62,884 nucleotides of DNA, taken from NCBI GenBank assembly GCA_004293285.1, contig RDYF01000020.1, forward strand, positions 1 to 62,884. Direction: 5' to 3'. The notes under the pieces are model-generated. The model saw only the letters and a program-made list of their open reading frames with translations, did no database searches and was not told the origin of the DNA. Position 1 is the first letter of the stretch. Every line of letters begins with the position of its first letter. This document shows positions 51,172-59,421 of the stretch, piece by piece. This DNA comes from Verrucomicrobiota bacterium. Lineage in GTDB: Bacteria > Verrucomicrobiota > Verrucomicrobiia > Verrucomicrobiales > Akkermansiaceae. Made by a program: the position numbers and the translations under genes.

Positions 51172-52641
51172 TCAAAGACGATCCAAAGCCTCGCGGAAAG
51201 CGTCGGCAATCGCCTTACCGCCTTCGGTTCCCACACTGACACGCAGCAAGTGACTGGGCACACCACAGCCATCGGCCCAGTCGAGCTCATGATAATGCGC
51301 AAGCATGGTGTATGGCGAGAGCAAGGTGAAAGTTGTGCCGAACGAAGGCCCCTTGCAGAAAGGCAAGGCATCATACAGTTTGGCCGTTTTTTTTGCCGCC
51401 TTGATGGTAAAGGAAAGCAGGCCGCCGTAGCCACCATTCGGCTTTCTCAACGCATCGTATTCGACGCGACAGGTCACGGAAGGATGCCACACTTGATCGA
51501 CAGCTGGATGGTTGCGCAGCATCTCCACCAAGGCCAAAGCACCCTGATTGGCCGCATCCCACAAGGGCTCGCTATCGCGCAAATTCGACAACAGCGCGAG
51601 GCTATCCCCCGGATACAAGGGCGCGCACTCGGAAACCTCGCCCGCCAACGCTACAGAAAAATCGGCACTGAAAGGACTATCTTCACGCACGCAGGCCATG
51701 CCGGCCATCACATCTCCCCCGCCCGAAATCCATTTGGTGAGGCTGGTGGTGACCACATCCGCGTAGCGCAATACATCGACATTCCCCGGACAGGCCGTGG
51801 AATCATCGACAATCAACGGCGTGCCACTGATGCGGCATGCCTCTGCCACCAAGGGCAAATTCACTGTGCGCAGCAAGGGATTGCTCGGCACTTCCAAAAA
51901 GACTCCCGCAAATTCCCCCTGACGCACGCGATGCAGCGCTTCGTCGAGCGACTCGCCTTGCCCCTGACTGAGAAAGACTACGCCGTTGCCAAACACTTCT
52001 TGGACTTTCAGGCAGTCGACATAAGGAAACTCGATCTGCAAAGTTTTTTTCCCCATGCGCAAGCCCGGCAAACTCCGCAGCACCGAGGTGCATGCTGCCA
52101 TGCCGCTCGAGAACACAAAAATCTGGTCCTTGCCGACACCCACAATCTTGCCGATTTTCGCGCGTAGGATTTTCGATCGCCCCGATGGCGGCGTTTTTCC
52201 GTCGAGGATATCCATCGCTTGACGACTGCTCACGACTTCTCCCGAGAAGCGCCAGTAGTTCAAGGCCATGGGCAATGCTTTCTCAGGCATGATCAAAGCC
52301 TGGACGCCATGAAAACTCGCAATGCGCGTGGCGACTTCGGCCTTGCGTTCGACAAATCGCTGCGCCCGCTGTGCCGATACGCGCGAGGGAAACAGCACGA
52401 CCGACTCCCCTTCGCGAGTCAGTTCTTTGCGCGCTACTTCAAACAAGCGCTCCACACTCGGATGGCGAAAAAATCGTGGATAACCTGCCCGCATTTTTCT
52501 TACGACCCGATCACGACCCTCCTCATAATCCACCACGGCCTTCCAATTCGGAAGACAGACAGAGACAGCGTGCAGGGAATCAGGCAAAGCAATGCCCAGA
52601 TCTTCTTCAGTCCACGCGGGGAGTTCTACGAAATTGCGCAT
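51172..52641 (-). CDS. Cys/Met-metabolism PLP enzyme (cystathionine gamma-synthase family, long form)
   Basis: In the 489-aa protein the PLP domain begins about residue 140 and contains IFVFSSGMAACTSVLRSLPG, PLIVDDSTACPGNVDVL, the PLP-binding Lys in VVTTSLTKWISGGGD, and the C-terminal LLRVSVGTEGG. The roughly 140-residue N-terminal extension (CLPNWKAVVDYEEGRDRVVR; VVLFPSRVSAQRAQRFV) resembles the long cystathionine gamma-synthases of fungi more than the usual 380-400-aa bacterial enzymes. It probably acts in trans-sulfuration or O-acylhomoserine sulfhydrylation; the exact reaction cannot be settled from sequence. Confidence 0.85.
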   Translation of the reverse strand: MRNFVELPAWTEEDLGIALPDSLHAVSVCLPNWKAVVDYEEGRDRVVRKMRAGYPRFFRHPSVERLFEVARKELTREGESVVLFPSRVSAQRAQRFVERKAEVATRIASFHGVQALIMPEKALPMALNYWRFSGEVVSSRQAMDILDGKTPPSGRSKILRAKIGKIVGVGKDQIFVFSSGMAACTSVLRSLPGLRMGKKTLQIEFPYVDCLKVQEVFGNGVVFLSQGQGESLDEALHRVRQGEFAGVFLEVPSNPLLRTVNLPLVAEACRISGTPLIVDDSTACPGNVDVLRYADVVTTSLTKWISGGGDVMAGMACVREDSPFSADFSVALAGEVSECAPLYPGDSLALLSNLRDSEPLWDAANQGALALVEMLRNHPAVDQVWHPSVTCRVEYDALRKPNGGYGGLLSFTIKAAKKTAKLYDALPFCKGPSFGTTFTLLSPYTMLAHYHELDWADGCGVPSHLLRVSVGTEGGKAIADAFREALDRL

Positions 52642-52712
52642 CGGTGAGGGGAAAGCCTAGCATCAGGGCGGGAAGGTGCCAAGCAAAATTCACTCGCCAA
52701 CCTTCCACCCGC

Positions 52713-52737
52713 ATTGAGCCAAATAGAATGACACCGG
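52713..52737 (+). repeat. Left outer inverted repeat of the insertion sequence
   Basis: ATTGAGCCAA, four bases, AATGACACCGG. It matches the right end in inverted orientation over 21 of the 25 bases that define it. Confidence 0.75.
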
Positions 52738-52814
52738 GGGAACCTCAAAAAAGAGGTTTGTCATGGTCGTTGCGCCAGAAAGAATGACACCAGATGAAAA
52801 CCATATCTGGAATC

Positions 52815-54123
52815 ATGAGTTACCTAAGCAAAAAAGAATATTTGGAGAGTTGTCGTCAGAGATATCTGAGTCGGAATCGTTGGTTGGGATCGCAAACACG
52901 CGATCAAAGCACTCAATGGCAAAGTCAGCCACGGAGCTAAAGCCCAAAAGCGCGGATCAAAACTCACGCATGGAGAATCAGAACGAGCGATCATCGTCTC
53001 CATTTGGAAGCATAGCGAACAGCCCTGCGGCGTGCGCCTTAAGGCAACACTGCCCTTATGGCTGAGCAGCTATGAAAAGCGACATGGTAACATCGAAGAT
53101 GCCATGCGAGAACGGATCTTAGACTACAGTGCGCGCACACTCGATCGCATCACCCAACCGCACCGAGCGACCAGCGAGCCGAGATGGAAAGGCCGCAAGA
53201 CGGGACGAGCAAGCAACCGGATCAAAAAATTCGTCCCGATCCGCTGCGGACCACAAGAATTCGACGAACCCGGTTGGATCGAGGCAGATACGGTGTCCCA
53301 CGGTGGGGGAAGCAGCAGTGGCGCATTTCTTTGGAGTCTTACGCTGACCGATTTCCACAGTGGGTGGACAGAACTCGCTGCCTTATGGGGCAACAGCGGA
53401 GGTGAGGTTCGAGTAGGCTTGGAGCGTATAGAAAAGCGCATGCCATTTCCGATGCTTGGCTTTGACTGCGATAACGGCAGCGAGTTTTTGAACGAAATAC
53501 TCGAAGCCTATCTTTTGAAAAGAAAGCGCAGCATTGAATGGACACGTTCACGGGCCTACAAGAAAAACGACCAAGCGCACGTGGAGCAGAAAAACTACAC
53601 ACATGTGCGACAGCTGCTAGGATACGGTAGATTTGGCGGCCTAGATCTCAAGCCATTGGTAGATGATCTTTACGAAAAAGCCTGGCTGCCGATGCGCAAC
53701 TACTTCACGCCGGTGATGAAGCTGGTGAGCAAAGAACGCAAGGACGGAAAAGTACGTAAAGCATACGACAAACCAGCCAGTCCCTGCGATCGATTACTGG
53801 CATGTGAAAAAGTCAGTGAGGCCACCAAACAACAACTACGGAAAAAGCGCGGCGAGCTGGACCCGATTGAACTGGCTGAGGAAGTAGAACGGCGACTGAG
53901 TGAAATCTTTGAAATCGTAGAGCGCATCGAGGAGGAGCGCTGGGAAGAAAGAGAAAGAGCAGGAGAGAGCCGAGAGGGCGTCGGCGATTTTTCTGCTGGT
54001 GCGGACTGCGTTACGGCTCCGGTCGCTAGCGCTCCCTGCGCCTTCACTGCGTTCGCCCCAGCAGAAAAGCTTGGCAAAAGCACCCCGATTGAGCATAAAA
54101 CCAACAAGCGTCTGGTGTCATGA
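52815..54123 (+). pseudogene. DDE (rve) transposase, frameshifted
   Basis: Translation starts at 52815 (MSYLSKKEYLESCRQRYLSR) but this frame ends at a TAA after about 40 codons. The reading continues in another frame from 52885 (WDRKHAIKALNGKVSHGAKA) without a break to 54123. The join near 52880-52885 lacks the segment expected between RYLSRN and WDRKH in a helix-turn-helix, so a small deletion with frameshift is likely. The catalytic triad is visible: EADTVSHGG, DCDNGSEF and DQAHVEQKN. The C-terminal region holds an odd low-complexity stretch (DCVTAPVASAPCAFTAF). Without a full N-terminus it is probably inactive. The stop lies inside the inner right-end site. Confidence 0.8.
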
Positions 54124-54918
54124 AAGCTGGCGTAACGACTTCACCTCTCCGGTGTCATTTTTCATTGGCTCAATACGCACATCACGACGCCCCAAGGCCT
54201 GCATCAGGTAGTAGACCAACATCGCCGCCGAACCAATCGCCGCCGCCACATAGGTCATCGCCGCCCAGAACAAGGCATTTTCTGCTCGGTCGTTTTCCAT
54301 CGCATTGGCCAAACCGCTGCTCTTCAACCACACCATGGCTCGACGACTCGCATCAAATTCCACTGGCAAAGTGACGAGGGAAAAGGCCGTGGTCACCGCC
54401 AAGCAGGCGACGATTACCCAAATCAAAGAACCATTGCCGAGCGCGAACATGCCAAATACGCCGAGGAACATCACCATGTTCATCAACTGACTGGCCAAAT
54501 TGACGATTGGCACCATCTTCGAACGCAATCCCAGCCACGCATACGCTTGCTGATGCTGCACCGCATGACCACATTCGTGCGCCGCAACAGCCGCTGCGGC
54601 AACCGTGTTCATGTGATACACAGACTCACTCAAGTTCACCGTCTTGCGAATCGGATCGTAGTGATCGGTCAAATGACCATCGACCGAAATGACCTGCACA
54701 TCGCGAATCCCATGACTGCGCAACATCATTTCCGCGACCTCCGCACCCGTCACCCGCAAGGGGATTTGCGAGTATTCGGCAAAGCGACGCTTGAGAGTCG
54801 ATGAAATCAAAAAGCTCAACAGCATCGTGCCACCCATCACGACCCAGTAGCCAATACCAATTCCCATGAAGCCGCTCTGCGCCCCATCCGCCATTTGCAT
54901 GAAAAAAGAAAGATTCAT
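54118..54918 (-). CDS. Membrane zinc metallopeptidase (YugP family) with IS-derived C-terminus
   Basis: In the 266-aa protein the peptidase motif is VAAHECGHAVQHQQAYAWLG, followed by hydrophobic helices (LASQLMNMVMFLGVFGMFAL; LIWVIVACLAVTTAFSLVTL; MTYVAAAIGSAAMLVYYLMQ). LRVTGAEVAEMMLRSHGI near residue 55 is a YugP/Zn_peptidase_2 signature. The natural end is probably near ALGRRDVR; the last 18 codons (IEPMKNDTGEVKSLRQLS) lie within the insertion-sequence right end, so the original C-terminus has been replaced. Function is likely retained because the added tail follows the last helix. Confidence 0.88.
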   Translation of the reverse strand: MNLSFFMQMADGAQSGFMGIGIGYWVVMGGTMLLSFLISSTLKRRFAEYSQIPLRVTGAEVAEMMLRSHGIRDVQVISVDGHLTDHYDPIRKTVNLSESVYHMNTVAAAAVAAHECGHAVQHQQAYAWLGLRSKMVPIVNLASQLMNMVMFLGVFGMFALGNGSLIWVIVACLAVTTAFSLVTLPVEFDASRRAMVWLKSSGLANAMENDRAENALFWAAMTYVAAAIGSAAMLVYYLMQALGRRDVRIEPMKNDTGEVKSLRQLS

Positions 54919-55003
54919 ATTTGTTAGTCAAAATTCTAATGCAGAGATCGAATGCTGCAAGTGTTCAAGCGTTGGAAAAATTCGATTTTTTTCAACGAAC
55001 TCG

Positions 55004-56080
55004 TCATTTCACATCCATCAACAAGGCATCGGCAGACAGCTCGACAAAGGATCCCGGCATACCTACGTATTGGATTTTGCGCTGATGATCGAGCACGTAG
55101 CAAATCGGCCGGCTTTGCACACGATACTGCTTGGCAATTTCGCCCTTGGTATCGAGAAAATTGCGCCACGTAACGACACCTTCCACTTGCATCGCACGCA
55201 CATTGGCCAAGGGATCGTTGGTGACGCCGATCATCACAAAGGGCTTGCCCTCCATTTTGGACACCAACTGGCGCTGAATGGTCAACACGCGCTCTTGGTC
55301 CATCATGGTGCTGTTCCAAAATAACAACACGATGACCTTACCGGCGTATTCCGAAAGCTTGCCCGCAACGCCCGCGACATCCACTCCGGAGAAATCGGGT
55401 GCCACACGGTTTTTCGAGAGATATTGAATCAAATACAGCTGATCTTCCGCCATTTTGGCAATGGTTACGCCGTCAATTTCCATGTGCGCGCTCTCGATGA
55501 TCGCCTTGCGGATCAAGGTTAGTCGACGCTGCATCGTTGCGGCATCGTCGCTCAAGTCTTGCAGCAACATCGCAATCGCCAAGGCTGCCACACCCTGCAC
55601 TTCGGCTTTGGGATTTTCTTTCTCAATCTTCTCCAACAATTTCAAACTACTGGAGTCGCGCGTCGCAAATAAACCCATGCACATCGGAGCCATCTTCGCA
55701 CTGCGGAAGTGATGCTTTTCCACCGCCATCATGACTTGCCCAACGATCTCTTTGCGCAGTGCCGCAAAATCGGGACTCATGCCCTGCACGGGTGCACTGC
55801 ACATCAACTTCAACAACCAAGCCGCTGGCTCGATCGACCACTCTTCGGCTAGCGAAGGACGCAGCGCGGTCCACATTTTCCCGGCATACAGCAGCGCATC
55901 AGGACGCTCCGACCAGCGCTTTTGTTGCTCTTCGACACTGCTCGCCGCTTGCATGGAAAGATTCCATACTTCCATTTTCGCCAGATATTCCTGACGCACC
56001 CCATCGACCACTGCAGGATTCGCTCGCAGCGGGGAAAATGCCAGAATCGATAGCACTAACAGAGATCGGAAATGTTGCAT
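55004..56080 (-). CDS. Secreted TlpA/thioredoxin-fold protein without the CxxC motif
   Basis: The 358-aa product has a signal peptide (HFRSLLVLSILAFSPLRA). Residues 25-225 are helical and unfamiliar. The last 130 residues look like a TlpA-type thioredoxin fold: SEYAGKVIVLLFWNSTMMDQ, KPFVMIGVTNDPLANVRAMQ, RVQSRPICYVLDHQRKIQYV. The position of the redox CxxC (normally FWATWCxPC) reads FWNSTMMDQ, so it should have no disulfide oxidoreductase activity. A binding or structural role is inferred. Confidence 0.8.
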   Translation of the reverse strand: MQHFRSLLVLSILAFSPLRANPAVVDGVRQEYLAKMEVWNLSMQAASSVEEQQKRWSERPDALLYAGKMWTALRPSLAEEWSIEPAAWLLKLMCSAPVQGMSPDFAALRKEIVGQVMMAVEKHHFRSAKMAPMCMGLFATRDSSSLKLLEKIEKENPKAEVQGVAALAIAMLLQDLSDDAATMQRRLTLIRKAIIESAHMEIDGVTIAKMAEDQLYLIQYLSKNRVAPDFSGVDVAGVAGKLSEYAGKVIVLLFWNSTMMDQERVLTIQRQLVSKMEGKPFVMIGVTNDPLANVRAMQVEGVVTWRNFLDTKGEIAKQYRVQSRPICYVLDHQRKIQYVGMPGSFVELSADALLMDVK

Positions 56081-56136
56081 AAGATGAGTCTAAAAAGCAG
56101 CTCCGGGATTGGCAAGCGCCATTCCATCATCGCTGA

Positions 56137-56814
56137 TCACTTGAGGAAATGCGATTTCACATACTCCTGATCCGCCGCCGAGAGCTTTTTCACCTCGTAA
56201 GGAACCTCTTTGCCATTTTCCATCAAAAGCCGCACTTTCAGCTTTCCTCCGTCGATCGTCACCCCCAGCCCTTTGGCCCGCAGCTTTTTGCCCTCGGCAT
56301 TGACCCACTCGCGCATGTCCGGCGAGGCCTCCTCTGCGACACGTTTTTCCCCCAGTGCTTGAACGGGCTTAGCCTGCTGAAGCTGCGACTGAATTTGCTT
56401 CTTGGCGTCGTCAAACACATCCGAAAAATCGCCCTCACGCAGTCGTTTTTCCATCGCTTCTTTTTGCAAAAACGCCTTATCCAACCATTCACGAGGAGGC
56501 GGATTCATCAGGAAAAACACCACCGCCACCGTCAAGATCAAGCCCCAAAGCTTCGCCGGCAGCAGCAGGAATTTATGAGAAATGGTAATGATCTTCGTTT
56601 CCCCCGTCTCCTCGTCTTCGATCTCTTTGATGTCGCTCTGACCCAATGTCACGGAAAACAACCACACAAAAATGGTCCCAAGCAAATGCCCCACGGTCAC
56701 GATCCACTTGTCTGGTACAAAGCCATCGGTGAAATGATTGACCCAATAAAACACCACAAAGCCCATGATCCACAAGAACGGAATCAAAAATCCCCAACGC
56801 GTCCAAATCAACAT
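56137..56814 (-). CDS. Membrane protein with C-terminal SHD1-like domain
   Basis: The 225-aa protein starts MLIWTRWGFLIPFLWIMGFV. Three membrane helices are expected (the first at the N-terminus, WIVTVGHLLGTIFVWLFSV, and LLLPAKLWGLILTVAVVFFL). A charged soluble part ends in GGKLKVRLLMENGKEVPYEV and KLSAADQEYVKSHF, the pattern of SLA1-homology-1-like domains frequent in secreted or membrane proteins of Planctomycetes and Verrucomicrobia. The start at 56814 is preferred to an open frame reaching 56964, whose extra residues look non-coding. Function unknown. Confidence 0.78.
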   Translation of the reverse strand: MLIWTRWGFLIPFLWIMGFVVFYWVNHFTDGFVPDKWIVTVGHLLGTIFVWLFSVTLGQSDIKEIEDEETGETKIITISHKFLLLPAKLWGLILTVAVVFFLMNPPPREWLDKAFLQKEAMEKRLREGDFSDVFDDAKKQIQSQLQQAKPVQALGEKRVAEEASPDMREWVNAEGKKLRAKGLGVTIDGGKLKVRLLMENGKEVPYEVKKLSAADQEYVKSHFLK

Positions 56815-56903
56815 GTCCACCCGATACCAAGACTCCCGTCGTCTGTAAACGAGAAAAGCCCAGCCTCTTCGATTTGCTCCCTCATGAAGAAGGAATGGCA
56901 TCG

Positions 56904-56930
56904 CGACCCGAGACATGACTTTTCGGGTCG
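56904..56930. repeat. Short hairpin between the SHD1 gene and lipA
   Basis: CGACCCGA (56904-56911) and TCGGGTCG (56923-56930) form an 8-bp stem with an 11-nt loop in the roughly 195-bp divergent intergenic region. It could belong to either promoter region. Confidence 0.4.
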
Positions 56931-57010
56931 ACCTCGATGAAGCGCATTGAGGGAATTTTTTCACCTTTGCTGTTGCCGCAGGGGATTGATGCGACTATCA
57001 TCTCCACGCG

Positions 57011-58030
57011 ATGAGCAACTGTCACGGACCGAAGATGAATATGGACCCGTCTCTGCACCAAGAGCGGAAGCCCGATTGGATCAAAGTGCGACTGCCCAAT
57101 AACCCGCAGTTTTGGTCGACAAAATCTCTCATCACCGATCTCAAACTCGTCACGGTCTGCGAGGAAGCCCAGTGCCCCAACCGTTGGGAATGCTGGGGAC
57201 AAGGCACAGCCACTTTCATGATCGCTGGCGAGAAATGCACGCGCGCTTGCGGCTTCTGCGCAGTGAAAACAGCTCGACCGGACGCCCTTGAGGAAGATGA
57301 ACCTCTGCGTGTCGCAGAAGCAACGCGTCGCATGAAACTGCGCCACGTGGTCATCACCGCCGTGGCCCGCGATGATCTGCGCGATGGCGGTGCCGAGCAT
57401 TTCCAGAAAACCATCGAGGCCGTGCGCGCGATCAACCCCGGTATCGTGATTGAGGTGCTGGTTCCCGATTTCAATGACCGCGACTGGGCTTTGCAAATGG
57501 TAATGGACGCGCGTCCGCACATTTTTAACCACAACTTGGAAACGGTCGAGCGACTCACCCCACTGGTGCGCTCGCGAGCGAAGTATCATCGCAGTCTCGC
57601 GGTGCTCAAAAAAGCCAAGGCGATGGTGCAGGGAAAAGTCGCGACCAAAAGCGGCATCATGCTCGGACTGGGCGAAACCAAAGAGGAAATTCTTACCGCA
57701 ATGGATGACCTGCGCGCCGCCGACGTCACGGTTTTGACCTTGGGGCAATACCTGCGTCCAACTCCTCGCCACTTGCCTGTGGTGAGTTACATCCATCCCG
57801 ATCAATTTGCGGAATACAAGGAAATCGCTCTTGCCAAGGGCTTCCGCCACGTCGCCAGCGGCCCGCTGGTGCGCAGTTCGTATCATGCTGCCGATTTCCG
57901 ACCCGAGCTCGACATTCTTGAAGATGCCGAAAAGCACTTCACTCCTGTGCACGGTCTCGACCTGCAACCAGAGCACTTGGCGATGCCGGCGGCGAAGCGC
58001 GACATCCTACGCACCAGCTTGCTGCCGTAA
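57011..58030 (+). CDS. lipA: Lipoyl synthase
   Basis: The 339-aa radical SAM enzyme inserts sulfur into octanoyl groups on carrier proteins. The auxiliary cluster ligands are in VCEEAQCPNRWECW, the radical SAM motif is CTRACGFC, and the conserved terminal RSSY is in LVRSSYHAADF. TVLTLGQYLRPTPRHLPV is another LipA block. In-frame ATGs at 57035 and 57041 are alternative starts. It is divergent from the SHD1 gene; the lipoate ligase gene of the window is 33 kb away. Confidence 0.96.
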   Translation: MSNCHGPKMNMDPSLHQERKPDWIKVRLPNNPQFWSTKSLITDLKLVTVCEEAQCPNRWECWGQGTATFMIAGEKCTRACGFCAVKTARPDALEEDEPLRVAEATRRMKLRHVVITAVARDDLRDGGAEHFQKTIEAVRAINPGIVIEVLVPDFNDRDWALQMVMDARPHIFNHNLETVERLTPLVRSRAKYHRSLAVLKKAKAMVQGKVATKSGIMLGLGETKEEILTAMDDLRAADVTVLTLGQYLRPTPRHLPVVSYIHPDQFAEYKEIALAKGFRHVASGPLVRSSYHAADFRPELDILEDAEKHFTPVHGLDLQPEHLAMPAAKRDILRTSLLP

Positions 58031-58052
58031 ATGGGACGATGCGATGAAGCGA

Positions 58053-58754
58053 CTACAACTGCCCGCTTTCACGAAACGAAAAGAAGGCTGAGCGTCCCGC
58101 CCCTGGGGTGCCGATGATGACGTGGTCGATGAAGCGAATTTGCATCAGCTCCGCCGCTTCACGGAGTCGAGCGGTGAGCTGCACATCGGCTCGACTCGGA
58201 TGGGGATCGCCCGAGGGATGATTGTGCATCAGAAAAAACGCATAGGCATTGCGATTGATCACCGGATGCAGAATTTCGCGCGGATGAGCCAAGGTTTCGC
58301 TAACCGTTCCCTCGCTGATATCTACCACAGCGAGCAAATGCAGCTTCGCATTGAGCAGAGCCACCACCAGTCGCTCTTTTTGCAGATGCTGCAACTGCGG
58401 CGCAAAGTGTTGGTAGATCACTTCAGGAGAATCCATCGCCACACCATGCGACAAAGAGCGCGCGACGCGACCACCGAGCTCGATCGCAGCTTTCAGTTCA
58501 CACGCTTTGGCGGGACCGATGCCCTTGATTTTCTTCATTTCTGCCAAACTCAATTGGCCAAATCGACTCAATGAACCGGCTTGTTGCAGCAACTCGCGCC
58601 CCAACTGAATCGCACTTTTGCCCTTCATGCCTGTGCGCAGGAAAATCGCCATCAATTCCTCATCCGAGAGCGCGCGCTCGCCGAGCCGCTCCATTTTTTC
58701 CCGCGGCCGCTCGCTTTGATTCAGTTCTCGCATCATCGGTTCCATGTCTCTCAT
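58053..58754 (-). CDS. radC: RadC family JAB/MPN protein
   Basis: The 233-aa protein has an N-terminal UPF0758 domain with helix-hairpin-helix (MKKIKGIGPAKACELKAAIE) and a C-terminal JAMM metalloprotease-like domain with FLMHNHPSGDPHPSRADVQL and the preceding Glu in VDISEGTVSETL. The DNA-repair role is doubtful in the literature. The start (MRDMEPMMRELNQ) is preferred; 17 open codons upstream reach towards the divergent nudix gene. Confidence 0.92.
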   Translation of the reverse strand: MRDMEPMMRELNQSERPREKMERLGERALSDEELMAIFLRTGMKGKSAIQLGRELLQQAGSLSRFGQLSLAEMKKIKGIGPAKACELKAAIELGGRVARSLSHGVAMDSPEVIYQHFAPQLQHLQKERLVVALLNAKLHLLAVVDISEGTVSETLAHPREILHPVINRNAYAFFLMHNHPSGDPHPSRADVQLTARLREAAELMQIRFIDHVIIGTPGAGRSAFFSFRESGQL

Positions 58755-58878
58755 TCTAGCAGTTTCGCTTGCCAAAACAAGTGAACTGTATTCATCCCAC
58801 GGCATCCCCCTCGCACGGAAATGTTCGGTCCCTCAAATCGGGATTGTCAATTGCCACGTCGAATGCTTGCATCGCGAC

Positions 58879-59421
58879 ATGCCAGAAATCACTACGCTTT
58901 TCAGCTCACGCTGGCTGATCTTGCAAAAAATCCAGCACTGGGAATTTGTCCGCCGTCCCTCCGCCAATGCTGCCGTGGGCATCCTCGCGATCACGCCGGA
59001 AAATGAAATCATTCTCGTTGAACAATTCCGCATTCCGATGCAGCGCAGTGTCATCGAAATCCCCGCCGGACTGGTCGGCGATGAACCAGAGCATGCCGAT
59101 GAATCTCTCGCCACCACCGCCCAGCGCGAACTGCTGGAGGAAACCGGGTATCTCGCGCACGACATTTCTCCCCTGATTTCTTCCCCTACGTCCGCCGGGA
59201 TGTCCTCGGAAATGACACATCTCTTTCTCGCCACGAATCTGGAAAAAAAACACCACGGCGGTGGCGTCGACGGCGAATCCATCACGGTTCATCATGTGCC
59301 ACTCTCGCAGTTATCCGCTTGGCTCGCCGAGCAGACGGCGCTTGGCAAATTGATCGATTTCAAAATTCACGCCGCGCTGTATCAAATGATGCACGGCCCC
59401 AACGCCCCACTTCCCGCATGA
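58879..59421 (+). CDS. Nudix hydrolase (ADP-ribose pyrophosphatase type)
   Basis: The 180-aa protein has the Nudix box GLVGDEPEHADESL followed by AQRELLEETGYL, which holds the REL.EE.GY core with an unusually long gap after the Gly. VEQFRIPMQRSVIEIPAGLV precedes it, as in ADP-ribose pyrophosphatases. The ATG at 58879 (MPEITTLFSSRW) is chosen over a much longer upstream open frame. It is coupled to tcdA by a 4-base ATGA overlap. Confidence 0.88.
   Translation: MPEITTLFSSRWLILQKIQHWEFVRRPSANAAVGILAITPENEIILVEQFRIPMQRSVIEIPAGLVGDEPEHADESLATTAQRELLEETGYLAHDISPLISSPTSAGMSSEMTHLFLATNLEKKHHGGGVDGESITVHHVPLSQLSAWLAEQTALGKLIDFKIHAALYQMMHGPNAPLPA

Larger units (their letters stand above)
52713..54174 (+). 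mobile_element. Insertion sequence with two-site inverted ends and a frameshifted DDE transposase
   Basis: The ends share an outer inverted repeat: ATTGAGCCAA then AATGACACCGG at 52713-52737, mirrored at 54149-54174, with 4 or 5 variable bases between the two blocks. Each end carries a second inner copy of the motif: CGCCAGAAAGAATGACACCAG near 52773-52793 and its mirror (CTGGTGTCATGAAAGCTGGCG) at 54112-54132. So each end has two probable transposase-binding sites. A small AACCTC/GAGGTT hairpin lies between the left sites (52741-52758). No target-site duplication is visible outside the ATTGAG ends. The rve-type DDE transposase inside suggests an IS481/IS21-like relative, but I cannot name the family. 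Confidence 0.8.

Noticed and set aside
54001..54060. GC-rich low-complexity stretch near the transposase end as a separate element
   Set aside because: It stays in frame and has no clear boundaries; noted as an oddity of the transposase only.
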